Assembly (NCBI RefSeq): GCF_027587175.1
Contig: NZ_JAPCID010000043.1
Coordinates: 1 to 64,000, forward strand
Source of the DNA: Solirubrobacter deserti
GTDB lineage: Bacteria > Actinomycetota > Thermoleophilia > Solirubrobacterales > Solirubrobacteraceae
Reading direction: 5' to 3'
DNA: 64,000 nt
The notes beneath the pieces were generated by a model. It searched no databases. It worked only from the letters and a program-made list of their open reading frames with translations, and was not told the DNA's origin. Shown here piece by piece: positions 42,772 through 50,684 of this stretch (within the stretch, counting starts at the first letter, position 1; each line of letters opens with the position of its first letter). The translations under genes were made by a program, and so were the position numbers.

Positions 42772-43211
42772 TGTTCGGCCCCGAGAACGCCGAGCTGACG
42801 GTCCACACCAAGCGCGCGGGCGCGGCGGCGAAGGCCGGGCACGACCTCACGCTGCTCGTCGAGCGCTGGAGCGCGACGGTGGACGGCGACGCGGTGACGC
42901 TCGACGCCGACCCGCGCTCGCTGCGCGTCGTCAAGGGCGCGGGAGGCATCACCTCGCTCGGCGACGAGGAGAAGGCCGCGATCACCCGGACGATTGACAA
43001 GGAAGTGCTCAAGGGTCAGCCGATCCGGTACGCGGACGGCGCGCTCACCCTGAACGGCGTCACGCGCCCGATCGACGTGACCTGGGACGGCACGGAAGGC
43101 CGCGCGCGGGTCAAGCAGACCGACTTCAAGATCAAGCCCTACTCGGCGCTGTTCGGGACCCTGAGGGTCGCCGACGAGGTCGAGGTGAGAGTCAGGAGGA
43201 TCGATGGCTGA
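42771..43211 (+). CDS. YceI-family protein (cytoplasmic, short form)
   Basis: 146 residues from ATG 42771, which overlaps the TGA of the broken propeller gene. The YceI lipocalin-like barrel is recognised by ELTVHTKRAGAAAKAGHDLTLLVERWSATV, an LRVVKGAGGITSL strand, TLNGVTRPIDVTW and KIKPYSALFGTLRVADEVEV. Family members bind isoprenoids or amphiphiles; there is no signal peptide here. No strong ribosome-binding site is visible, so translation may depend on coupling to the upstream remnant. Confidence 0.78.
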   Translation: MFGPENAELTVHTKRAGAAAKAGHDLTLLVERWSATVDGDAVTLDADPRSLRVVKGAGGITSLGDEEKAAITRTIDKEVLKGQPIRYADGALTLNGVTRPIDVTWDGTEGRARVKQTDFKIKPYSALFGTLRVADEVEVRVRRIDG

Positions 43212-43310
43212 GCTCAACCACCGCTTCGATACGACGTGGAGGTCGTGCACGGCGACACGGACAACGCGCCTTACGGGCTCGACACCTACGGGCCGCGGCG
43301 TTCGTGCACT
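43204..43310 (+). pseudogene. Scrap of a xanthine dehydrogenase/CO dehydrogenase-type large subunit
   Basis: From 43230 one frame reads YDVEVVHGDTDNAPYGLDTYG, which matches the VEVVHGDT...YGLGTYGSRS block near the molybdenum site of aldehyde oxidase/xanthine dehydrogenase large subunits. Nothing recognisable of the roughly 750-residue protein precedes or follows. It is a tiny deletion remnant. The 43311-43402 stretch holds no feature I recognise. Confidence 0.5.
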
Positions 43311-43402
43311 AGAAGCCCGGGGCGCCGCCGCCGCCCGGGCCGGGTCGCGACCCTTGGAGCTTCCTGTGAGGCGCGTGGGAGAAACCGGGTACTCGATCAG
43401 CC

Positions 43403-43831
43403 ATGTTCAGGCTCATCGCCGCGCTCGCCGCGCTCACGCTGGTCGCCGTGCCCGCCGCCGCTGAAGCGAAGACTCTCCGTGGTAAGACCAGCCAGGGACG
43501 GGGCATCACGCTGACGCTCGGCGCCGACGGCGTGCCGACGAGCGTGAAGTTCAACTGGACGCTCTCGTGCAACAAGTCGAAGGCGAAGGGTCCCGTCAAG
43601 TCGAGCTTCCTCCGCCCGTTCGATCAGGCCACGCCCGACGCGCTCAACGACGCCGACACCGCACGGCGCCGCTTCTCCGGCGGTCTGCGCGTGCGCTATA
43701 CGGGCAGCATCTCCGGCCAGCGGTCCGGCGAAGCCTGGTCCGGCACGCTGTCGATCCAGCGCGAGTTCTTCCGCAAGGGCCGCAGGTTCGACACGTGCAA
43801 GGCCGAGAACGTCACCTGGTCGGTCGCCTAG
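43403..43831 (+). CDS. Small secreted protein
   Basis: 142 residues; signal peptide 1-22 (FRLIAALAALTLVAVPAAAEA). The mature part is basic and beta-rich: LRGKTSQGRGITLTLGADG, a Cys at TLSCNKS, SGGLRVRYTGSISGQ, LSIQREFFRKGRRFDTC and a second Cys near the end, likely a disulphide. No known family. It is convergent with the VapC-like gene, 9 bases apart. Confidence 0.65.
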   Translation: MFRLIAALAALTLVAVPAAAEAKTLRGKTSQGRGITLTLGADGVPTSVKFNWTLSCNKSKAKGPVKSSFLRPFDQATPDALNDADTARRRFSGGLRVRYTGSISGQRSGEAWSGTLSIQREFFRKGRRFDTCKAENVTWSVA

Positions 43832-43840
43832 CGCGGGCGA

Positions 43841-44254
43841 TCAGACCGTCAGCAGTTCGACGTCGCGGCCGCCCGCGAGCGTCACGATCCCGGTGTCGAA
43901 GGTGACGAGCCGGACGCCGTGGCGCCGCGCGAGCGTGAGCAGATGCGCATCGGTCACCTGCCGGGAGCCGGTGAATTCCGGGACGTCGGCGTCGGTCAGC
44001 GAGACGTCGTCGGCGAGGAAGCGGTGGGCGCCGGCTCCTCGGAGCGCCGCCAGCACGGCACGGGCTGCGGTGACCCCGATCGGGCTGGGCAGCACCTTCG
44101 GGTTCGAGGACACCCGCACGAAGCCGCTCTCGCTCGTCGGGCAGGTAGCCCACGCGGTGGAGCCGTGAGTATCGAACCACGCGCGCATCCGCGCGTGGTG
44201 CACGTGCGAGTCCCACGCCAGCGCCACGAGCGCGTTGACGTCCAGTAGCGCCAT
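43841..44254 (-). CDS. vapC: PIN-domain ribonuclease toxin (VapC type)
   Basis: 137 residues, normal for VapC. The four acidic residues of the PIN active site are in place: Asp5 (ALLDVNAL), Glu42 (TSESGFVRV), Asp102 (QVTDAHLLTLA) and Asp120 (VTFDTGI). VapC toxins are Mg-dependent RNases that cut tRNA or rRNA and are silenced by the cognate antitoxin. Encoded 4 bases after the ribbon-helix-helix antitoxin, forming a complete module. Confidence 0.85.
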   Translation of the reverse strand: MALLDVNALVALAWDSHVHHARMRAWFDTHGSTAWATCPTSESGFVRVSSNPKVLPSPIGVTAARAVLAALRGAGAHRFLADDVSLTDADVPEFTGSRQVTDAHLLTLARRHGVRLVTFDTGIVTLAGGRDVELLTV

Positions 44255-44258
44255 CGGA

Positions 44259-44480
44259 TCAGTCTTCGTCGAGCGCCCGCCGCACCATCTCCGGCGTGAT
44301 CGGCGGCGTGTTGGCCGGAACGCGGATCACGGGCAGCTCGCCGGACACGTCGACCTTCGCCGGCGTCAACCCGCGCCGGGCCAGCTCGGACACCACCGAC
44401 CCGAGTGACCGCCGCTCGAGCGCCGCGAGCTCCTTGGCGGCCGCCACGACGTCGTCGTCGAGTTCGAGGGTCGTGCGCAT
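44259..44480 (-). CDS. vapB: Ribbon-helix-helix antitoxin (VapB type)
   Basis: 73 residues. The N-terminus MRTTLELDDDVVAAAKELAALE is the RHS-fold (ribbon-helix-helix) DNA-binding strand and helix. The C-terminal half, with VDVSGELPVIRVPANTPPITPEMV, is the flexible toxin-binding tail typical of this VapB subgroup. The operator palindrome sits 4 bases upstream of its ATG, consistent with autorepression. Confidence 0.83.
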   Translation of the reverse strand: MRTTLELDDDVVAAAKELAALERRSLGSVVSELARRGLTPAKVDVSGELPVIRVPANTPPITPEMVRRALDED

Positions 44481-44484
44481 CGCT

Positions 44485-44500
44485 TGATGCTAACGCATCA
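44485..44500 (-). promoter_or_regulatory. Antitoxin operator and -10 element
   Basis: TGATGC (44485-44490) and GCATCA (44495-44500) flank TAAC. On the minus strand TAGCAT (44492-44487) lies six bases before the ATG, the -10 position of a leaderless transcript, so the operator covers the promoter. A further GCATCA is at 44503-44508. Confidence 0.6.
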
Positions 44501-44551
44501 CCGCATCACACCGGTTGCGCGGCTGCAGGCCCTCGCCTAGTCTCGCGAGCC

Positions 44552-45370
44552 ATGAGCCACGTGACGCGGATCGAGCTCGGCGGCATCGTCGTGGACGTCC
44601 TGTGCGACGCGGTGGGCGACCATCCGCGCGCGCTGCCTGACGCGTTCCCCGGCGCGCCCGCGCTGGGCTGGGATGCGGTGCGAAACGCCTTTCCCGCCAC
44701 CGTCGGCGTCGAGGGGCGCTGGCGGTTCGGCACGCACGTCCTGCTCGTCCGCACACCCGACGCGCGCGTGCTCGTCGACGCCGGCGTCGGGCCCGCGGGC
44801 ACGGCGGCCGCCGACTGGTTGCACGTGACTGGCACCCTCGACGCGGATCTGGCTGCGCTCGAAGTGCGCCCCGAAGACATCGACGTGCTCGTGCTCACGC
44901 ACCTGCACCAGGACCACATCGGCTGGCTGGTGGAGCCGGGAACGCGGACGCCGAGGTTCGCGCGCGCTCGGCACGTCCTCAGCGAGCCCGAGTGGACGTC
45001 GGTGCAGGACGCGATGCCCGCGCACCTGCGCGACACCTTCGAGCCCGTGCAGGCGGCGGACCTGCTCGACGTGGGCGGCGACCTCGTCGACGGCCTCGCG
45101 CTCCTCCCGCTGCCCGGCCACACGCCGGGACACAGCGGCGTCCTGATCGAAGGCGAGGAGCGGCGGCTGCTGTTCGGCGGCGACGCGTTCAACCACCCGC
45201 TGCAGATCGACGACCCCGGCGTGCCTTCCCTGGCGGACGCCGATCGCGAACAGGCGGTCGCGACGCGTCACGAGGTGCTCGCGCTCGCCCGTGGACAGGC
45301 GTTGACGGTGCTCGGCGCCCACCTGCCCGGCGCCCTGTGGCCGGAGCGCGCCGATGCCGCGGTCGGCTGA
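44552..45370 (+). CDS. Metallo-beta-lactamase-fold hydrolase
   Basis: 272 residues from ATG 44552. The dinuclear metal motif HLHQDH gives His117, His119, Asp121 and His122. A further His is in PLPGHTPGHSG and an Asp in LFGGDAFNHP, so all metal ligands are present. The overall pattern is the AHL-lactonase/glyoxalase-II-like group, which opens lactones or cleaves esters and thioesters. Its 3' end overlaps the LuxR-type regulator by 17 bases, so they are co-transcribed and the regulator may sense the hydrolase substrate or product. Confidence 0.83.
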   Translation: MSHVTRIELGGIVVDVLCDAVGDHPRALPDAFPGAPALGWDAVRNAFPATVGVEGRWRFGTHVLLVRTPDARVLVDAGVGPAGTAAADWLHVTGTLDADLAALEVRPEDIDVLVLTHLHQDHIGWLVEPGTRTPRFARARHVLSEPEWTSVQDAMPAHLRDTFEPVQAADLLDVGGDLVDGLALLPLPGHTPGHSGVLIEGEERRLLFGGDAFNHPLQIDDPGVPSLADADREQAVATRHEVLALARGQALTVLGAHLPGALWPERADAAVG

Positions 45371-47951
45371 GGACCGCCGCGCGCTGCTCATCCGGCGCGC
45401 GCTCCTGGACCGGCTCACGCAGGATCAAGCGGCCGTGACGCTCGTGTCGGCGTCCGCTGGCAGCGGCAAGACCGTGCTGCTGCGCTCGTTCATCGCCGAC
45501 GCGGGCCTCGAGGAGCAGACCGCGTGGGTGTCCGTCGAGCGCGACGAGCGCGACGCGCAGGCGTTCTGGCTGACCGTCCACGAGGCGGTCCGGCGGGCCG
45601 CGCGCGGCGGGGTCGAGCCGCTGACCCCGATGCCGCAGATGGCCGCGAGCCTCGTCGTGGAGCACCTGCTCTCCGAGCTCGGCGACGCGCACGTCCTGCT
45701 CGTGATCGACGACCTGCACGAGCTGCGCTCCGACGATGCGCTCGCCCAGCTGGAGACGCTGCTGACCTGGCGGCCCGCGGGGCTGCGCGTCGTGCTCGCT
45801 GCCCGCCAGGACCCGCGGCTCGGGATGCACCGGCTGCGGCTCACGGGCGACCTCGCGGAGGTGCGGGAGGCGGACTTGCGCTTCACGCGCGCGGAGGCGG
45901 CCGAGCTGCTGGCGGCGTCCGGGATCGAGCTGCCGGAGGCTGCCGTCGACCGGCTGCACGCGCGCACCGAAGGCTGGGCGGCGGGACTGCGGCTCGCGGC
46001 CCTGGCGCTCACCGGCCACCCCGACCCCGAGCGGTTCGTCGAGGAGTTCTCGGGGAGCGAGCGCACCGTCGCCGCGTACCTGCTGGCCGAGGTGCTGGAA
46101 TGCCAGAGCGAGGACGTTCGCGGGCTGCTGCTGCGGACCTCGATCCTGGAACGGGTCAGCGGCCCGCTGGCCGACGCGCTGACGGGCACCTGTGGCTCGC
46201 AGGCGATGCTGGAGGAGCTCGAGGAGGCCAACGCGTTCGTCACCGCGCTCGATGCCGGGCGCACGTGGTTCCGCTACCACCATCTGTTCGCCGACCTGCT
46301 GCGCTCCGAGCTCCGGCGCACCGAGCCGGACGCGATCCTGCGGCTGCACGACGCCGCCGCGCAGTGGCACGAGGCCAACGGGGACGTGCTGGACGCCGTG
46401 CGCCACGCGCAGGCGGCTCACGAGTGGCGGCACGCGGTCCGTCTGCTCGCCGACCATCAGGTCAGCCTGGTGCTCAACGGGCGGTGGGGAACCGTCCACG
46501 GCCTGCTCAAGCAGTTCCCGGAGGCCGCGCGGCCGGACCCCGAGCTGATGGCACTGCACGCCACGGATCTGCTGATCTACGGTGCGCTCGACGACGTCGA
46601 GGCCTACCGCGGGCTCGCGGAGCGCCACGCGGAAGCGGTGCCCGTGGAGCGTCGCCGGCACTTCGCGATCATGCTCGGGCTCGTGCGGGTCGCGCTGGCA
46701 CGCCGGCAGGGCGACCTCGGGTCGGTCGCCGCAGAGGTCGAGGCGCTGCTCGCCCCGGCAGAGCTGGAGACGCCGGGCGAGGTCACGCTGAGCAACGACG
46801 TGCGGGCGTACGCGTTGCTGAGCCTCGGAAGTCTCGAGCAGTGGCTGGTCCGCAGCGAGCGGGCGGAGCGGCTGTTCGAGCAGGCACTCGCGCTGGCGCG
46901 CCAGGGCGGACGGCCGCACATCGAGATCGACGCCCTCGGCCACCTGGCGCTTGCCGACGCGCAGCGCCGGTCGTTCACGCGCGCCCGCAGCCGCGCGGAA
47001 CAAGCGCTCGCGATCGCCGAGGCCCACGGCTGGAGCGACGGGGGAGTCGCCGCGGTTCCGCTCGCGGTCATCGCGTCGGTCGACGTCTGGCAGGGCCGCT
47101 TCCAGGCCGCGGAGACGTGGCTGGACCGTACCGAGGCCACCCTGGCGCGGACCGAGCTGGACCCGTCGCTCAAGGTCAGCGTGCAGCTGGTGCGCGGGCG
47201 GTGGCTCGTCGGCGTGGGCCGGTTGCAGGAGGCGATCACGGCGTTCCGCGCCGCCGAGCGGCTCGAGGCCGGCCTCGACGTGCGCCACGCGCTGGCGGCG
47301 GCGATCCACCTGTGCCTCGTGCTCACGCACCTGCGACTCGGCGACCGAGCGGCCGCACGGGCGACCTTGGCCGCGGCGCCGGACAGTGTCGCGGGCGAGC
47401 TGCGCACCGCCGCCGCGGCCGTGCATGTCGCCGACGGCGAGCCGCAGGCCGCCGTCGACACCCTGCGGCCGGTCCTGGACGGCACGGTCCCGCTCCTGCG
47501 CGACGTGTACCTGATCCTGGCCATCCTCGTCGACGCCCGGGCGCACGACGCGCTCGACGACCGGGCCGCTGCCGAGGCGGCGATCGAGCGGGCGCTGAAG
47601 ATCGCCGAGCCGGATGCGCTGTTGTGGCCGTTCGTGATGGTCGCCCCGCAGGCGCTGCTCGAGCGCCACCCGCGGCACCGCACCGCGCACGGCGCACTGC
47701 TGCACCAGATCCTGCTGCTGCTCGGCGGCGTCGAGGCGCGCGCGGCAGCCGAACCGTTGAGCGCGGCCGAGCTGCGGGTGCTGCGCTATCTGCCGAGCAA
47801 CCTCACCGCCCCGGAGCTCGGTCAGGAGCTCATGCTGTCCACGAGCACGGTGAAGACCCATATGCGGCACATCTACGCCAAGCTCGGCGCCCACCGGCGC
47901 AGCGAGGCGGTCGCCCGGGCGCGCGCGCTCGGGCTGCTCGCGCCGCGCTGA
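45354..47951 (+). CDS. Large MalT-like (LAL) LuxR-family regulator
   Basis: 865 residues. The N-terminal STAND ATPase has Walker A SASAGSGKT (32-40) and Walker B LLVIDDLHE, followed by the winged-helix/AAR arm (about 230-340). A TPR-like helical sensor region spans about 350-790. The C-terminal LuxR HTH is at about 800-860 (LSAAELRVLRYLPSNLTAPELGQEL, STVKTHMRHIYAKLGAHRR). It binds ATP and an inducer, multimerises and activates transcription. It begins 17 bases inside the MBL gene. A 14-base palindrome overlapping its stop may be a binding site for the following operon. Confidence 0.87.
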   Translation: MPRSAEDRRALLIRRALLDRLTQDQAAVTLVSASAGSGKTVLLRSFIADAGLEEQTAWVSVERDERDAQAFWLTVHEAVRRAARGGVEPLTPMPQMAASLVVEHLLSELGDAHVLLVIDDLHELRSDDALAQLETLLTWRPAGLRVVLAARQDPRLGMHRLRLTGDLAEVREADLRFTRAEAAELLAASGIELPEAAVDRLHARTEGWAAGLRLAALALTGHPDPERFVEEFSGSERTVAAYLLAEVLECQSEDVRGLLLRTSILERVSGPLADALTGTCGSQAMLEELEEANAFVTALDAGRTWFRYHHLFADLLRSELRRTEPDAILRLHDAAAQWHEANGDVLDAVRHAQAAHEWRHAVRLLADHQVSLVLNGRWGTVHGLLKQFPEAARPDPELMALHATDLLIYGALDDVEAYRGLAERHAEAVPVERRRHFAIMLGLVRVALARRQGDLGSVAAEVEALLAPAELETPGEVTLSNDVRAYALLSLGSLEQWLVRSERAERLFEQALALARQGGRPHIEIDALGHLALADAQRRSFTRARSRAEQALAIAEAHGWSDGGVAAVPLAVIASVDVWQGRFQAAETWLDRTEATLARTELDPSLKVSVQLVRGRWLVGVGRLQEAITAFRAAERLEAGLDVRHALAAAIHLCLVLTHLRLGDRAAARATLAAAPDSVAGELRTAAAAVHVADGEPQAAVDTLRPVLDGTVPLLRDVYLILAILVDARAHDALDDRAAAEAAIERALKIAEPDALLWPFVMVAPQALLERHPRHRTAHGALLHQILLLLGGVEARAAAEPLSAAELRVLRYLPSNLTAPELGQELMLSTSTVKTHMRHIYAKLGAHRRSEAVARARALGLLAPR

Positions 47952-47963
47952 TTCGTACGAATC
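47950..47963. promoter_or_regulatory. 14-base perfect palindrome upstream of the amidohydrolase
   Basis: GATTCGTACGAATC is a perfect palindrome that begins at the stop codon of the LuxR-type gene and lies 70 bases before the amidohydrolase ATG. AT-rich sites of this symmetry are rare in this DNA; a regulator binding site is plausible. Confidence 0.5.
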
Positions 47964-48033
47964 GTGTGACGACCGCTCATCCGGCGGGCGGCGAGGCTTG
48001 CGCCCGACGACCACTGGACGGGAGGGAGCGAGG

Positions 48034-49548
48034 ATGTGCGATCAGTGCGGCCCCACGCGGGGCGACGGCGACCTGTCACGGCGCCGGCTGCTGCAGGTCG
48101 GCGCGCTGGGCCTGGGGTCCGCGCTGCTGCCGGCGACGGCCGGCGCGCATCCGCCCGCCGCGCCCGGCGGCGGCCCACCCGGCCGGCGCGTGCTGCTGCG
48201 CGGCGGCACGGTGCTCACGCTCGACGACACGGTCGGCGACTTCGTCCGCGGGGACGTGCTCGTCGAGGACGGCCGCATCCGCGCGGTCGGGCCGAACCTC
48301 AGGGCACCCGGCGCGGCGGCGATCGACTGCACGGGCAAGATCGTCACGCCCGGCTTCGTGGACACGCACCGCCACATGTGGCAGGCGCTGTTCCGCAACT
48401 CCGGGCCGGACACGCTGCTGCTGGACTACGTCGAGGACGTCCTGCAGGGCTTCAACCTCAACCTCACGCCCGAAGAGGTCTACCTCGGTGACCTGATCGC
48501 GGCGCTGTCGGCGCTCAACGCCGGCGTGACGACCATCCTCGACTGGTCGCACATCAACCTCACGCCGCAGCACTCGGACGCGGTCATCCAGGCGCTGCGC
48601 GACTCGGGCATCCGCGCCGTGTACGGCTACGGGCCGGTCTTCTACCACCCGAACCCGGCGCGCGACCCGTACCCGCGGGACATCTTCCGGCTGCGCAACC
48701 GGTACTTCTCGTCCGAGGACCAGCTGCTGACGCTGGCGATGGCGACGCGCGGGAGCTTCGGCAGCGTGCCGCAGGCCGTGAGCGAGTGGAAGGTCGCGCG
48801 CGAGGTCGGCGCGCGCATCACCACGCACATCGGCGTCGGCGCCGGCGGCCCGGGCTACCTCAAGCAGATCGCCGACGCGCTCGCCGCGGCCAGCGTGCGC
48901 GGGCTCGGCGACGACACGACCTACGTGCACGCCTGCACGCTGACCGACGTCGAGCTGGCGATGATCGCCGCCAGCGGCGGGTCGCTGTCGCTCGCCGTCC
49001 CGGTCGAATTGTCGATGGGGCACGGGATGCCGCCGATCCAGCGCGGCCTCGACCACGGCATCCGCATGAGCCTCAGCGTCGACGTCGAGACCAACACGCC
49101 GACGGACATGTTCACGCAGATGCGCGCGGCGTTCGGGCTCCAGCGGGGGCTCAAGAACGAGGAGCACCTGTTCCGGATCCCGGACCCCGGACTCGACGAG
49201 CACCGGGCGAAGCTGCTGACCGCGCGCGACGTGCTCAAGCTCGCGACCATCGGCGGCGCCGAGGCCAACGGGCTCGGCAGCCGCACCGGCACGCTGACGC
49301 CGGGCAAGCGCGCCGACCTGCTGCTGCTCGACGCGACGGCGCTCAACGTCGCGCCCGTCAGCAACGCCACGGGCGCCGTCGTGCTCGGCATGGACACGTC
49401 CAACGTCGACTCGGTGATGGTCGACGGACGCTTCGTCAAGCGCGACGGCCGGCTCGTGGGCGTGAACGTCGACCGGCTGCTGGCGCAGGCGCAGAACCTG
49501 CACGACGCCGTGATGCGGCGCAACGGCCGTCCCTCTCTGACCACGTAG
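48034..49548 (+). CDS. Tat-exported amidohydrolase (TrzN/chlorohydrolase-like)
   Basis: 504 residues from ATG 48034, with GGAGGG upstream. The leader has the twin-Arg motif SRRRLLQVG and a hydrophobic stretch ending ATAGA. The amidohydrolase barrel follows. Metal ligands are H112 and H114 in DTHRHMW, a later His in ITTHIGVG, a His in TYVHACTL and an Asp in SVDVETN. The C-terminal ANGLGSRTGTLTPGKRADLLLLD is the conserved composite domain. The subgroup deaminates or dechlorinates ring amines; the substrate here is unknown. A Tat leader on such an enzyme is unusual, as most are cytoplasmic. It precedes a zinc alcohol dehydrogenase by 13 bases. Confidence 0.82.
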   Translation: MCDQCGPTRGDGDLSRRRLLQVGALGLGSALLPATAGAHPPAAPGGGPPGRRVLLRGGTVLTLDDTVGDFVRGDVLVEDGRIRAVGPNLRAPGAAAIDCTGKIVTPGFVDTHRHMWQALFRNSGPDTLLLDYVEDVLQGFNLNLTPEEVYLGDLIAALSALNAGVTTILDWSHINLTPQHSDAVIQALRDSGIRAVYGYGPVFYHPNPARDPYPRDIFRLRNRYFSSEDQLLTLAMATRGSFGSVPQAVSEWKVAREVGARITTHIGVGAGGPGYLKQIADALAAASVRGLGDDTTYVHACTLTDVELAMIAASGGSLSLAVPVELSMGHGMPPIQRGLDHGIRMSLSVDVETNTPTDMFTQMRAAFGLQRGLKNEEHLFRIPDPGLDEHRAKLLTARDVLKLATIGGAEANGLGSRTGTLTPGKRADLLLLDATALNVAPVSNATGAVVLGMDTSNVDSVMVDGRFVKRDGRLVGVNVDRLLAQAQNLHDAVMRRNGRPSLTT

Positions 49549-49561
49549 ACCAAGGAGATCA

Positions 49562-50581
49562 ATGCCTGCACAGATGAACGCCGTCGTCGTCGCCGAGCCG
49601 GACGCCGAATGGCGGCTGCAGACGCGCGACCGGCCCGAGGTCGGCCCCGACGAGGTCCTCGTGCGCGTCCACGCGTGCGCGATCTGCGGCACCGACCTGT
49701 GGCTCGCGCAGAACAAGCTGTCCTTCCGCCCGTTCCCGCTCGTGCTCGGCCATGAGGGCGTGGGGGAGGTCGTCGCGGTCGGCGAGGCCGTGACCAAGCG
49801 CAAGGTCGGCGACCGCGTCGGCGTGTTCATGATGCAGAAGGCGTGCGGGGTGTGCGCGTTCTGCCACCAGGAGCACACCAACAGCTTCGTCACGGCCGCG
49901 AACTGCGACAACCCGACGCTGACCGGCGTCAACGTCGACGGTGCGCACGCCGAATATGTGGCGGTGGACGTCGGCGGCACGGTGCTGCTGCCGGACGCGG
50001 TGACGTACGAGCTCGCCGCGCCGACGCTGTGCGCGGGCTACACGGTGTGGGCGGCGCTGCGGCGCGCCGACGCGAAGCCGGGCGCGCGGATCGCGGTCGT
50101 CGGCATCGGCGGGCTCGGGCACCTCGCGATCCAGTACGCGAAGGCCGCCGGGTACCACGTCACCGCGATCACCCGCAACGCCGACAAGCGCGAGGCGGCG
50201 GTGGAGCTCGGCGCCGACGTGGTCGTCGCCGACGGGCAGGGCCTCAAAGACGCCGGCGGCGCGGACGTGCTCATGCACACCAGCAGCAACCACGCCGCGG
50301 CCGTGGACGCGCTCACAGGGCTGCGGCCGTGGGGCAAGCTGGTGATGAACGGCATCGCGTTCGACGACATGGAGCTGCCGGCGCTGGCGCTGGTGTCGAA
50401 CAGCCACCAGGTCGTCGGCTCCGCCCACAACGGCATCGAGTACCTGGTGGAGGCGCTCGACTTCGTCGCGCGGGGAGCGGTCAAGCCGTGGGTCGAGGTG
50501 TTCCCGTCCGAGCGGGTGCAGGAGGCCTACGAGAAGGTGGTCGCGGGCGACGTGCGCTTCAAGGCCGTGGTCACCTACTGA
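49562..50581 (+). CDS. Zinc-dependent alcohol dehydrogenase (MDR family)
   Basis: 339 residues; AAGGAG six bases before ATG. Catalytic zinc ligands: Cys42 (ICGTD), His64-Glu65 (LGHEG) and a later Cys (APTLCAGYT). The structural-zinc loop has cysteines in KACGVCAFC and AANC, so four ligands are present. NAD(P) loop IAVVGIGGLGHLAIQ. It would interconvert an alcohol and aldehyde or ketone in the cytoplasm. Co-transcribed with the amidohydrolase, which suggests successive steps in use of an environmental amine or alcohol. A strong hairpin follows. Confidence 0.88.
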   Translation: MPAQMNAVVVAEPDAEWRLQTRDRPEVGPDEVLVRVHACAICGTDLWLAQNKLSFRPFPLVLGHEGVGEVVAVGEAVTKRKVGDRVGVFMMQKACGVCAFCHQEHTNSFVTAANCDNPTLTGVNVDGAHAEYVAVDVGGTVLLPDAVTYELAAPTLCAGYTVWAALRRADAKPGARIAVVGIGGLGHLAIQYAKAAGYHVTAITRNADKREAAVELGADVVVADGQGLKDAGGADVLMHTSSNHAAAVDALTGLRPWGKLVMNGIAFDDMELPALALVSNSHQVVGSAHNGIEYLVEALDFVARGAVKPWVEVFPSERVQEAYEKVVAGDVRFKAVVTY

Positions 50582-50607
50582 AGGAGCCCGCGTCGGACTT
50601 CCGTTGA

Positions 50608-50646
50608 GGGGAACGAAAGTGTCGCTATCCGCCACTTTCGTTCCCC
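50608..50646. terminator. 14-bp perfect stem terminator-like hairpin
   Basis: GGGGAACGAAAGTG (50608-50621) pairs without mismatch with CACTTTCGTTCCCC (50633-50646) across an 11-base loop. It lies 27 bases after the alcohol dehydrogenase stop and 39 before the convergent oxidoreductase stop, so it can serve both strands. Confidence 0.78.
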
Positions 50647-50684
50647 GCAACGCGGCGACTTCGACGACCTTGACGGTTCAAACG

